DNA from: Nitrospira sp.
Lineage (GTDB): Bacteria; Nitrospirota; Nitrospiria; Nitrospirales; Nitrospiraceae
Reading direction: 5' to 3'
Assembly: GCA_024998685.1 (NCBI GenBank)
Contig: JACOEH010000001.1
Span: 1 to 64,000 of the forward strand
DNA: 64,000 bases
The translations under genes and the position numbers were made by a program. Below, piece by piece: positions 9,105 to 18,927 of this stretch. A model generated the notes under the pieces. It searched no databases, had not been told where the DNA came from, and saw nothing but the letters and a program-made list of their open reading frames with translations. The first letter of the stretch is position 1. Each line of letters starts with the position of its first letter.

Positions 9105-11776
9105 ATGTCTGACCCTGTCCGGCCGTCGACACAACATTCAGACGATTTCCTCATCGGCGGCGGCGAGATGGGCAAGGCCGTGCGCGCCAAGGATTGGTCC
9201 AGGACGCCGCTGGGACCGATTGAATCGTGGCCGCAAAGTCTGCGCACGGCTGTCAGCCTCGCCTTGGCGTCGAACTTTCCGATCAACATCATCTGGGGAC
9301 CGCAACGCAACCAGATCTACAACGACGGCTACCGGCCGCTCTGTGGGGCGAAGCATCCACACTCGATGGGCCAGGACTACAAGGAATGCTGGTTGTCGGC
9401 GTGGCCGGTGATCGGCGGTGCGTTTGAGCGTGCCAGCGGCGGTGAGGCCGCGTTCCTGGTCAACCAACGCATGTTCCTCGATCGCAACGGCTATCTGGAA
9501 GAGACGTTTTTTACCTTCTCGCATAGCCCCATCCGCGATGAGTCCGGCGCGGTCGCCGGCTTGTTTCACCCTGTCACGGAACTCACTCAGCAATCGCTGA
9601 CAGAGCGACGTTTGACGATTCTGCGCGACCTGGCGGACAACACGACGCAAGCCAAAAGCGTCGAGGATGCCGCACGTCTGATCGCGGAAACACTGAAGCG
9701 GAGCGAACTCGATGTGCCGTTTGCCCTCCTCTATTTACTGGAGTCCGACGGAAAGCGCGCGCGCTTGGCGCAGCATGTGGGGTTGGCGCCCGGCGCCGGT
9801 CCGCAGCTGGTCGATTTGGAAATGTCGCCGCCGCTCTGGCCGCTGTCCGAGGCGGCGCGATCACGACAAATTATACAAGTCGATAACCTTGAGCAGCGCT
9901 TCGGTGTGCCGGCTTGCGGGCCGTATCCGGAAACGCCGCGGTCGGCGCTCGTGATGCCGATCTGCCTGCCGGCGCTGGAACATCCGCTGGCGGTGCTCAT
10001 CGCCGGGGTCAGTCCGCGGCGGGAGTTGGATGGGCCATACCGTCGGTTCTACAGCATGCTGGCTGAGGCGGTCACAAGTGCCTTGTCGAAAGCGCGTGCC
10101 TACGAAGAAGAGAGCAGGCAGGCTGAGGCCCTGGCTGAGATCGATCGCGCGAAGGCCGCCTTTTTCTCCAACGTCAGCCATGAGAGCGAGCGGCGCTTGC
10201 GGAACTTTGCCGATACTGCGCCGGCTATGCTGTGGGTTACCGAGGCAGACGGGTCCTGCTCATTCCTTTCGCGAGGCTGGTACGAATACACCGGGCAGAC
10301 CGAAGAAGAGGGACTCGGCTTTGGGTGGCTCAAGGCAGTGCATGCGGACGATCGTGAAGAATCCAGCCGCATCTTCCTGGAGGCGAATCGTAGACATGAG
10401 CCGTTCATCCTGGATTATCGGCTGCGCCGTGCTGATGGCGAATACCGCTGGTGCATGGATGCCGGTCGACCGCGTTTCGAGGAGAGGGTACCTTTCAAGG
10501 GTACGTCGGTTCGGTCATCGACATCACCGAGCGAAAGCAGGCGGAAGAGGCCTTGCGCGCGAGCGAGGAGCGGCTGCGGACGTTCGCGGGACAATTGGAA
10601 ATTGTCGTCGAAGAACGCACTCAAGAGCTTGTGCAGTCCCACGATCGCTTGCGCGCGCTGGCGACTGAACTGAACCTTGCCGAGCAGCGGGAGCGGAAAC
10701 GGATCGCCACGGAGCTGCACGACCATTTGCAGCAAATATTGGTGCTTGGAAAGATCAAGCTCGGCCAAGGTAAACGACTGGCGGAAGCGGCACCCGTGGC
10801 GGCCAAGCTGATGAAGGAGACGGATGACGTGTTGTCCGATGCCTTGACCTATACCCGTACCCTCGTGGCCGAATTGAGTCCGCCCGTGCTGCGCGACCAT
10901 GGGTTGACGGTGGGGCTCAAGTGGCTCGGCGAGTACATGCAAAAACATCAGATCGCTGTCACGGTGACCGTTCCTGAAGAGGATGAACTTATTCTGCCGG
11001 AAGACCAGACGATCCTTCTGTTTCAATCGGTGCGGGAATTGCTGATCAATTCCTCCAAGCATGCAGGGACCGGGCAGGCGACTGTGGTGCTGGAACATCG
11101 TGACGGCCTCCTGAGAATCGAAGTGTGCGATGAAGGCACGGGTTTCGATCTTGCTGCTGCGGACACTCCTCATGGAGGGATCTCTTCAAAATTCGGACTC
11201 TTCAGCATCCGGGAGCGGATGCGGGCGCTGGGCGGGGCGTTCAACCTCCACTCCGCTTCGGGGCAGGGGACGACGGCAACGTTGACGCTGCCGCTACGAA
11301 GTAGTGCAAGTGCTCAGTGCCGAGTGCTGAGTCGTCCGGAACAGCGGCACATGTTCGGGCCGAACACTCAGCACTCAGGACTCCAGCAGAACGCGAAGAT
11401 TCGCGTTCTGCTGGTCGACGACCATGCCATGGTCCGACAAGGGCTTCGCTCCGTGTTGGATGGGTATGAGGATATCCGGGTGATCGGCGAAGCCGAGAAC
11501 GGAGAGGAGGCGGTACAACTGGTGAACCAACTGCGACCGACGGCGGTGGTGATGGATATCAACATGCCGAAGATGGACGGCATTGAGGCGACGGGACGGA
11601 TCAAGTCACGCTATCCGGAGACGATCGTGATTGGGATCTCAGTGAACGCCGCCAAGGAGAAAGAAGAGGCGATGAAGCAGGCCGGGGCCGTCCGGCTGAT
11701 GACAAAAGAAGCGGCGGTGGAACAGCTTTACGACGTCATTGTTGAGGCGGCGAAGCAGAAGGGGACGGCGGCATGA
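9105..11776 (+). pseudogene. Hybrid sensor histidine kinase (PAS-GAF-PAS-HisKA_3/HATPase-REC) broken by an apparent -1 frameshift near 10480
   Basis: ORF 9030..10673 ends its homology at YRWCMDAGRPRFE and ORF 10451..11776 continues with GEGTFQGYVGSVIDITERKQAEEALRASEE; later LHDHLQQILVLGKIKL, HATPase and RVLLVDDHAMVRQGL. Confidence 0.8.
11311..11385. repeat. Palindromic interspersed repeat inside kinase-receiver linker (copy A)
   Basis: tgctcagtgccgagtgctgagtcgtccggaaca / tgttcgggccgaacactcagcactcaggactccagca form inverted arms. Confidence 0.8.
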
Positions 11777-11934
11777 CCGGCGAAGACTCCGTCCTCTCTG
11801 TAGCACAGAGCCACCCCCTGAGTCCGAGACTGCGCGAAACGCCTGAATATTTCCGGTAAAACCTTACAGCATTCTCCGGTTATTCGGCTCTCTCCTTGCA
11901 ATGATTCAGCAGATTGACTCTTGAAAGGAATGAA

Positions 11935-12399
11935 ATGAAGCCAAATTTTTGCCGAGCCGCCGTCATTTTATGGGTCGCCACGCTGGGCGTGGGAGGATGG
12001 TTTTTTGTCAAGGGAGTGACGAAAACGGGAAGTGATGGCCGGGTGGAAATAATCCTGGCAGCAGCGGAGCGCGATCAAATCCTCGCTGAAATGCGCTCGC
12101 TCTTGAAAGCGGTGGATGGGCTTATCAGGGGACTGGGAGAGCCGAATCCTGATCCGAGACAGATGGAAGCAACGGCGAGGGCGGTCGGGATGAACATGGC
12201 CGCGGACACGGAGCCGACGATCATGGCCAAGTTGCCGCTGCCGTTCAAACAGATGGGCATGTCCATCCACAAAGACATGGATGCACTGGCGGATGCGATC
12301 GTGCGGCACGAGACATCGCAACAGATCCTGCAACGGTTGTCGAGCATGACGGCTCGCTGCACGGCATGTCACGACATGTATCGATTCAAAGCGAGCTGA
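11935..12399 (+). CDS. Cytochrome c-like protein with C-terminal CxxCH
   Basis: Signal-like N-terminus, and LSSMTARCTACHDMYRFKAS at the C-terminus, as in class II c-type cytochromes. Confidence 0.75.
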   Translation: MKPNFCRAAVILWVATLGVGGWFFVKGVTKTGSDGRVEIILAAAERDQILAEMRSLLKAVDGLIRGLGEPNPDPRQMEATARAVGMNMAADTEPTIMAKLPLPFKQMGMSIHKDMDALADAIVRHETSQQILQRLSSMTARCTACHDMYRFKAS

Positions 12400-12539
12400 T
12401 AGCTGTCAGCAGTGGGCGACCAGCGGCAGAGGAGAAGTGAAGAAATCAAACTGCACGTGCAAGACGCCTACGACAAGATCAAAGATCTGATCACCGTAGA
12501 GTAGCTGGAGTCATGGGTGTGGCATCTCTGTTGCTTTCT

Positions 12540-12567
12540 GCGACAGAGAAGATTTCCCATCTGTTGC
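12540..12567. promoter_or_regulatory. Candidate EBP operator GCGACAG-N14-CTGTTGC upstream of the SQR-like gene
   Basis: gcgacag agaagatttcccat ctgttgc; same architecture at 28916-28943 and 20976-21003. Confidence 0.55.
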
Positions 12568-12653
12568 AAGACTCCCCTCAAGCCGTTCACAGTGTAAGGC
12601 CGCAGCGTTCAAACTCCTGCATTATCCATAGGGAAGAATCTGATTCTGTCAGG

Positions 12654-12669
12654 CGGCTTCTCCTTTGCA
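12654..12669 (+). promoter_or_regulatory. Candidate sigma54 promoter (cggcttctcctttgca)
   Basis: GG-N10-GC spacing with TTTGCA -12 box; 86 nt after the operator. Another match, tggcatctctgttgct, lies at 12520-12535. Confidence 0.45.
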
Positions 12670-12786
12670 ATTCTTGAGGGAGGGGAGCTTATCGGGTCCA
12701 ATTCATTCTATCGGCAGCAGGCTTTCCGGTCGTACCAATGGCAAGGATTTTCTGGAAGCTGAGCAGCTGAAAGAAAAGGAGGCGGC

Positions 12787-14034
12787 ATGGCACGTGTGGC
12801 GATCATCGGCGCATCAATCGGCGGTCTGCCTGCCGCCTATGAGGCCAGGGCGCTGTTGGGTAAGAAACATCAGGTCACCGTCATTTCAAATGTGAGCTCG
12901 TTCCACTTCGTGCCGTCGAATCCCTGGGTCGCGGTCGGCTGGCGCACCAGGAAAGACATCAGCTTTGAGTTGGGACCTGTGTTAGCAAAGAAGGGGATCG
13001 AATTCATTCAGGCTACAGCTGATCGAATTGAACCAGAACAGAACCGAGTCATTACGGCGAAAGGGGAGGTGCCGTACGACTATCTCATCATCGCCACAGG
13101 TCCAAAGCTGAACTTTCCTGCTGTACCGGGCCTCGGTCCGAGCGGCTATACACAGTCAGTCTGTAATGTGGACCATGCAGAACAGGCCTGGGGCGCCTAT
13201 CAGAGCTTCCTGAAAGATCCAGGTCCAATAGTCATCGGCGCCGCGCCAGGGGCCTCATGCTTCGGTCCGGCTTACGAGATGGCGTTTATTCTCGATGCAG
13301 ATTTGCGGAAGAAAAAACTCCGCAAAAAGGTACCGATTTATTTCGTCACGCCGGAGCCCTATATCGGTCACATGGGGCTCGCCGGTGTGGGAAAATCGAG
13401 GCGGTTGATGGAGGATGAGTTTGCCGAGCATTCGATCAAGCCGATCCACAACACGGCGATCAAGGAAGTCCAGCCGGGGAAGATGATCTTGGAGGACGGT
13501 CAGGAGGTGCCCTTCCGTTACTCGATGATGATTCCGCCGTTTGCCGGAGTCGATGCGGTGGCGGGGACAACGGGCCTGTGCAATCCCAAAGGATTCGTCA
13601 ATATCGATGCCTACCAGGCGAATCCGAAGTACAAGAATATTTTCGCGGTAGGAGTCTGCGTCGCCATCCCGCCTGTCGAGCAGACGCCGGTCCCGACCGG
13701 TGCCCCGAAGACCGGATACATGATCGAATCGATGGTGTCGGCGGCCGTTCACAATATCAAGGCTGATATCGACAATAATACGAAGAAGGAAACTGCGACG
13801 TGGAACGCGATCTGTCTGGCCGACATGGGAGATACGGGAATGGCGTTCGTGGCCCTGCCGCAGAGGGCCCCGCGGAATGTCACCTGGGCGAAGAAAGGCA
13901 AATGGGTCCACTTGGCCAAGATCGCGCTGGAAAAGTACTTCCTGATGAAAATGAAACGGGGTATCAGCGAACCCTTCTTTGAGAAGGCGATTCTCGATGC
14001 GATGGGGATCGGCAAGCGCGAAGTCGGCGGATAA
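12787..14034 (+). CDS. NAD(P)/FAD-dependent oxidoreductase, sulfide:quinone reductase-like
   Basis: VAIIGASIGGLPAAYEAR Rossmann motif, PYDYLIIATGPK, Cys residues in SVCNVDHAEQAW and GASCFGPAYEMAF, VPTGAPKTGYMIESMV. Confidence 0.8.
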   Translation: MARVAIIGASIGGLPAAYEARALLGKKHQVTVISNVSSFHFVPSNPWVAVGWRTRKDISFELGPVLAKKGIEFIQATADRIEPEQNRVITAKGEVPYDYLIIATGPKLNFPAVPGLGPSGYTQSVCNVDHAEQAWGAYQSFLKDPGPIVIGAAPGASCFGPAYEMAFILDADLRKKKLRKKVPIYFVTPEPYIGHMGLAGVGKSRRLMEDEFAEHSIKPIHNTAIKEVQPGKMILEDGQEVPFRYSMMIPPFAGVDAVAGTTGLCNPKGFVNIDAYQANPKYKNIFAVGVCVAIPPVEQTPVPTGAPKTGYMIESMVSAAVHNIKADIDNNTKKETATWNAICLADMGDTGMAFVALPQRAPRNVTWAKKGKWVHLAKIALEKYFLMKMKRGISEPFFEKAILDAMGIGKREVGG

Positions 14035-14102
14035 TGGCGCTCTCTAGCCTGAATCTTTTGCATGGCATGTGCCTCACACCAGCAAGAGAAAGGGAGGGTG
14101 AT

Positions 14103-14291
14103 ATGAAACTCAACGAACGTTTGCGATTGATTGCCGGTATCTTCGTGCTCGCCGCGGTGATCCTCGGGGCAACGGTGCACCCCTATTGGAACTATTTCGC
14201 CGCCTTTGTGGCGGTGAACCTTATCCAATCCGCCTTTACCGGTTGGTGTCCGATGATGGCGCTGCTCCGGAAGTTCGGTGTGCAGGAATAG
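14103..14291 (+). CDS. DUF2892 (YgaP-TM-like) small membrane protein
   Basis: ERLRLIAGIFVLAAVILGATVHPYWNYFAAFVAVNLIQSAFTGWCPMMALLRKFGV. Confidence 0.85.
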   Translation: MKLNERLRLIAGIFVLAAVILGATVHPYWNYFAAFVAVNLIQSAFTGWCPMMALLRKFGVQE

Positions 14292-14400
14292 CCAGGATGT
14301 TGGAAGAAGGTCGAGGCTTAGGTCAAGGTTGAGAGTCGGAAACGTGAACCCTCAGTCTGAACCTCGGGCGTAGCCTTGGTGAACGGTCGGAAGAGTCGAC

Positions 14401-15459
14401 ATGATGGGTACACGGTGGTTGATCGCACTGGTGCTGATCTTGGCCGGCTGCGGGTCCAAAGAAGAGCCGGCCGCAGTGGTTTCAACCGCTTCACAGAGAA
14501 CTATCCAAACTGCGGTTGTCGAGGCTAAGCATACGTCGGTACCGATCCGTGTTGAGGTGACCGGTCAGGTTGCTCCTCTCTTCCAAGCTACGCTCTCCAG
14601 TCGCATTCAAGGAACGATAGACAAGTTGCTGGTTCGAGAAGGCGTGAAAGTCTCCAAGGGGCAGCTTCTCATCCAGTTGGACAGTCGCGATCTTGAGGCG
14701 GATTTGGCGCGCGCGGACGCCGAGGTCGAGAATACGAAAGTGCAACTCGACCGTATGAACCAGCTATACGCTCAAGATGCGGTGTCGAAACAGGAGATGG
14801 AGAACGCGATCAGGAGTTACAAAGTTGCTGAAGCGAATCGTAAGGCGGTGGAGGCTCAGCTCAGCTACACGGCGGTGAGAGCACCCTTTGACGGCATCAT
14901 CACCGAGAAAAAAGTGGAAGCAGGGGAATTAGCCTCGCCCGGCCAGCCGCTGCTCAAAATGGAAGACCCTCAGCGTCTTCGGCTGGAAGCCACGGTGGCT
15001 GAGGGAGATCTCAAATCCCTGTCTCGCGGCGACAAGATCCCCGTAACCATTGATGCCTTAGGAAGGCCGGCATTCATCGGTACGGTCAGCCAGATTCTTC
15101 CTGCCGGTGACCCGCAAACTCACACGTTCATGGTCAAGGTGGACTTGCCGAAGACAGCCGGGCTGAAGACCGGCATGTTCGGTCGCTTTCCGCTTGAGAA
15201 GGGTACCACGCACGCCATTCTCGTCCCCTCGACAGCCGTGGTGGAACGCGGCGAGCTCAACAGCGTCTTCGTGGTCGGAGAGGATCGGATCGCGCGGCTC
15301 CGGTGGATCAAACTCGGGCGGCGCTACGAGAAGCAGGTTGAGATTCTTTCAGGGATCAATGAAGGCGAGCGAATCGTAATGGACGGCAGCCGGGGAGTTG
15401 ATGGAGCCGCAGTTCAGGTCGTCGAGACCGTGGCGTCGCCGGCGGTGCCGACACAGTGA
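14401..15459 (+). CDS. RND efflux periplasmic adaptor (MFP/HlyD-type lipoprotein)
   Basis: Lipobox-like LILAGCGS; ATLSSRIQGTIDKLLVREGVKVSKGQLLIQLDSRDLEADLARADAEV; AVRAPFDGIITEKKVEAGEL. Confidence 0.9.
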   Translation: MMGTRWLIALVLILAGCGSKEEPAAVVSTASQRTIQTAVVEAKHTSVPIRVEVTGQVAPLFQATLSSRIQGTIDKLLVREGVKVSKGQLLIQLDSRDLEADLARADAEVENTKVQLDRMNQLYAQDAVSKQEMENAIRSYKVAEANRKAVEAQLSYTAVRAPFDGIITEKKVEAGELASPGQPLLKMEDPQRLRLEATVAEGDLKSLSRGDKIPVTIDALGRPAFIGTVSQILPAGDPQTHTFMVKVDLPKTAGLKTGMFGRFPLEKGTTHAILVPSTAVVERGELNSVFVVGEDRIARLRWIKLGRRYEKQVEILSGINEGERIVMDGSRGVDGAAVQVVETVASPAVPTQ

Positions 15460-15583
15460 AGCGTATCTCGCGAGACTGGCGGGAGTCGCGAGAAAAGCGC
15501 GACGGGTCGAGGAGGTGGTTGAGACGAGTCCCGCCTTTCGCGCATGTCTCGACTTTCTCGCAAGCACGAGATACGAGCGACGA
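15458..15583. repeat. Inverted-repeat element between adaptor and RND pump genes
   Basis: gtatctcgcgagac...ctttcgcgcatgtctcgactttctcgcaagcacgagatac; related sequence at 30490-30585. Confidence 0.6.
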
Positions 15584-18500
15584 ATGACAACCTACCGACC
15601 AGGATTGAGCGGCCGCATCGCGGCTCTCTTCATCGACAGCAAGCTCACGCCGCTCATCATGCTGGGTGTGCTGCTGCTGGGTCTGTTTGCGGTGGTCGTC
15701 ACTCCCCGCGAGGAAGAGCCGCAGATCGTCGTGCCGATGGCCGACGTCTGGCTGCCTTTTCCCGGCGCGTCCGCCAAGGTGGTCGAGGAACAACTCACCA
15801 AGCCGTTCGAGCGCAAGCTCTCCGAGATCACAGGTGTCGAGTATGTCTACTCAATCTCGCGTCCTGGCGGTGCGCTGATCATCGTGCGGTTCTACGTCGG
15901 CCGGCCGATGGAACAGAGTCTGGTCGATCTTTACGATAAGTTGATGTCGAACCAAGACTTGTTGCCGCCCGGCGCCGAGCCTTTTCTTGTCAAACCGAAG
16001 GACGTCAATGACGTCCCGATCGTCACGATGACGCTCTCCAGCGAGCGCTATGGGGAATTCGAGCTCCATCGTCTCGCTGAACAGGTATTAGAGGATGTCA
16101 AGAAGGTGTCCGGCACGTCGGCTGGTTTCATCGTCGGCGGACGGCCGCGGGAGCTGCGTATCCAGATCGACCCGACGAGGTTGAAGGCCTACGGACTGAC
16201 GCCGCTGCAGGTCGCGAACGTGGTACGTGGCGAGAATCGAGCCTTGTCGACCGGCCGCTTCGACAGCCGTAATCAAAGTTTTCTGGTGGAGACCGGCCGG
16301 TTCATAGGGTCAAGAGAAGATCTCGAAACCTTAGTGATCGGTGTCAGTGAGCAACGGCCCGTGTACTTGCGTCAAGTCGCGGAAGTGACGGATGGGCCGG
16401 CGGAAGCGACGAGCTATGTCTGGTTCGGCGAAGGAACCGGTAAGGAGTCAGGGGTGAGCGGTGAGGTTCCGGCTGTGACGGTGGCCATCGCCAAGCAGGT
16501 CGGCACGAACGCCGTGACCATCGCCGCCGACGTGATCCGTAAAGTCGAAGAAATGAAGGGCGTGACCATTCCATCGGACGTGCGCGTGACGATCACCCGG
16601 GATTACGGGGAGACGGCCCAAGAGAAGGCCAACGAACTGTTGTGGCATCTGCTGATCGCTGTTGCGGCTGTGGTGGTCTTTCTCGGCGTGGCGTTGGGGC
16701 CGAGGCCGGCTCTCGTCGTGTCCCTTGCGATCCCTCTGACTCTTGCGTTGACGCTGTTCACTTCGATGATGATCGGCTATACGATCAATCGCGTCACGCT
16801 GTTTGCCCTCATCTTTTCGATCGGCATTCTCGTAGACGATGCGATCGTGGTCGTCGAGAATACCTACCGGCATCTGAAGCTGCGACTCAGGCCTCATCAT
16901 GAAGCCACCATTCAAGCCGTCGATGAAGTCGGGAATCCGACGATCTTGGCGACGTTCACCGTGATCGCCGCCCTCCTCCCGATGGCCTTCGTTTCCGGGT
17001 TGATGGGTCCCTATATGAGACCGATTCCCGTCAATGCCTCCATCGCGATGTTTTTTTCGTTGCTCGTCGCCTTCGTCGTAATCCCCTGGTTTTGCCGAAC
17101 CTGTTATCGGCCGGGAGTCGCCGTTACGGGCGTCGATCATGAAGGCGACGAACGAGGGCTCACAGCGCGCCTCTATCGAAAGGTCCTCTCCCCGCTGTTG
17201 ACCCATCCGCTGCTGGCCTATGCCTTCTTAGGTGTGGTCGGCCTGTTGCTGGTGGGATCGACCTTGTTGTTCTACACCCGTCATGTCGTGGTGAAAATGC
17301 TGCCGTTCGACAACAAGAGTGAAATTCAGCTGGTCATCGATATGCCTGAAGGCACGACTCTCGAAGAGACGGCGCGGGTTGCGCAGGCGTTGGGGCGGTA
17401 TGTGAAGACTGTGCCGGAGGTACGGGATCATCAGGCTTACGTCGGCACCGCCTCGCCCTTTAATTTCAGCGGACTGGTCCGCCACTACTACCTGCGGGAA
17501 CAACCTCATGAGGCCGATATCCAGATCAATCTTGTCGCGAAGCACGAGCGAACCGCCCAGAGTCATGAAATCGCCCAGCGGATTCGCCCTCCGGTCCAAG
17601 AGATCGCTCGTGAATACGGAGCCAATGTAAAGATCGTCGAAGTACCGCCCGGGCCGCCTGTGCAATCGGTTCTGGTGGCGGAGGTCTACGGTCCCGATTA
17701 CGGCAGACAACTCGCCATGGCTCGTCAGATTCGGAAACTGTTCGAATCCACATCCGGAGTGGTCGATGTCGATGATTATATCGAGGCCGACCACGTGAAA
17801 TATGTCTTCACGGTCGATCGCGCAAAAGCCGCCCTCGCCGGTATTCCTTCAGAAGAAATTGTAAACACGTTGCGCATGGCGCTCCAGGGGGCGAAGGTCG
17901 GGCTGGTCCATATTCCGCAGGAGAAGAGCCCGGTTCAAATCGTACTTCGTTTGCCGCTTGCCGAGCGGACGGGGCTGGAACATCTCGGCGAGATCGGGTT
18001 GCGCACGAGTACCGGCGGCATCGTGCAATTGTCCGAACTGCTCAAAATAGAACAAACAGTCCAAGACAAAGCGATCTATCACAAGAATCAAAAGCCGGTG
18101 GTCTATGTGGTCGCCGATGTCGGCGGCCCCGGAGCCGAGAAAGCCGAAAGTCCGGTCTATGGCGTGTTAGGGGTCGGGAAAAAGCTGGAGAACTTTCGCC
18201 CGGCTGAGGGATACCGGATCGAGCAATACTACGCGTCGCAACCTTGGTCCGAAGAGAAGATCGCCATGAAGTGGGATGGGGAATGGCACATCACCTATGA
18301 AACATTCCGCGACATGGGGATCGCGTTTGGCGTGGCGATGTTACTGATCTACTTGCTGATCGTCGGGCAGTTCCAATCGTTCATCACGCCGCTGATCATC
18401 ATGGCTCCCATACCGCTCACGCTGATCGGCATTCTGCCCGGACATTGGCTGACCGGATCGTACTTCACGGCGACATCAATGATCGGCTTCATCGCGCTCG

Positions 18501-18889
18501 CCGGCATCATCGTGAGGAACTCTATTCTTCTGGTCGATTTCATTCAGCTCCAAGAACGAGCGGGTGTTTCCCTATCAGAAGCCGTGATCAAGGCTGGTGC
18601 GATTCGGACCCGTCCCATCTTACTGACGGCCGCGGCACTGATGGTGGGCGCCTTCGTCATCATTCTCGATCCGATCTTCCAAGGGTTGGCCGTCTCGTTG
18701 CTCTTCGGCGTCGGCGCATCGACGCTGCTGACCCTCGTCGTGATTCCGGTGTTGTACTACCACGTGATGGGAAACCCTTTAGAGCCGAAAGAGGCTGAAA
18801 CGATACCAAACCGAGATGACATTCCTCACCGTGAACATTCAGGCGAGGAAGTGTTAGCGGCCATCGGCGCAAGTGATCCGAAGCTGTAA
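15584..18889 (+). CDS. Efflux RND transporter permease (AcrB/MdtB-like)
   Basis: Long AcrB-like protein: FPGASAKVVEEQLTKPFERKLSEITGVEYVYS, GILVDDAIVVVENTYRHL, GFIALAGIIVRNSILLVDFI. Confidence 0.95.
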   Translation: MTTYRPGLSGRIAALFIDSKLTPLIMLGVLLLGLFAVVVTPREEEPQIVVPMADVWLPFPGASAKVVEEQLTKPFERKLSEITGVEYVYSISRPGGALIIVRFYVGRPMEQSLVDLYDKLMSNQDLLPPGAEPFLVKPKDVNDVPIVTMTLSSERYGEFELHRLAEQVLEDVKKVSGTSAGFIVGGRPRELRIQIDPTRLKAYGLTPLQVANVVRGENRALSTGRFDSRNQSFLVETGRFIGSREDLETLVIGVSEQRPVYLRQVAEVTDGPAEATSYVWFGEGTGKESGVSGEVPAVTVAIAKQVGTNAVTIAADVIRKVEEMKGVTIPSDVRVTITRDYGETAQEKANELLWHLLIAVAAVVVFLGVALGPRPALVVSLAIPLTLALTLFTSMMIGYTINRVTLFALIFSIGILVDDAIVVVENTYRHLKLRLRPHHEATIQAVDEVGNPTILATFTVIAALLPMAFVSGLMGPYMRPIPVNASIAMFFSLLVAFVVIPWFCRTCYRPGVAVTGVDHEGDERGLTARLYRKVLSPLLTHPLLAYAFLGVVGLLLVGSTLLFYTRHVVVKMLPFDNKSEIQLVIDMPEGTTLEETARVAQALGRYVKTVPEVRDHQAYVGTASPFNFSGLVRHYYLREQPHEADIQINLVAKHERTAQSHEIAQRIRPPVQEIAREYGANVKIVEVPPGPPVQSVLVAEVYGPDYGRQLAMARQIRKLFESTSGVVDVDDYIEADHVKYVFTVDRAKAALAGIPSEEIVNTLRMALQGAKVGLVHIPQEKSPVQIVLRLPLAERTGLEHLGEIGLRTSTGGIVQLSELLKIEQTVQDKAIYHKNQKPVVYVVADVGGPGAEKAESPVYGVLGVGKKLENFRPAEGYRIEQYYASQPWSEEKIAMKWDGEWHITYETFRDMGIAFGVAMLLIYLLIVGQFQSFITPLIIMAPIPLTLIGILPGHWLTGSYFTATSMIGFIALAGIIVRNSILLVDFIQLQERAGVSLSEAVIKAGAIRTRPILLTAAALMVGAFVIILDPIFQGLAVSLLFGVGASTLLTLVVIPVLYYHVMGNPLEPKEAETIPNRDDIPHREHSGEEVLAAIGASDPKL

Positions 18890-18927
18890 GAGCGGCGCAG
18901 TATTCGTCGACGGTGACCAATCAACAG

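Noticed and set aside
8891-9310. 139-aa minus-strand ORF at the kinase start
   Set aside because: Antisense to the PAS-GAF kinase, no motif.
12415-12503. Short open segment EEIKLHVQDAYDKIKDLITVE before the SQR operon
   Set aside because: Reads like the tail of a coiled-coil protein but has no convincing start; possibly a gene remnant, too short to support.
12520-12535. tggcatctctgttgct as the main sigma54 promoter of the SQR operon
   Set aside because: Good match, but it lies upstream of the candidate operator and 250 nt from the gene; the site at 12654 fits the three-site architecture better. Kept only as an alternative.
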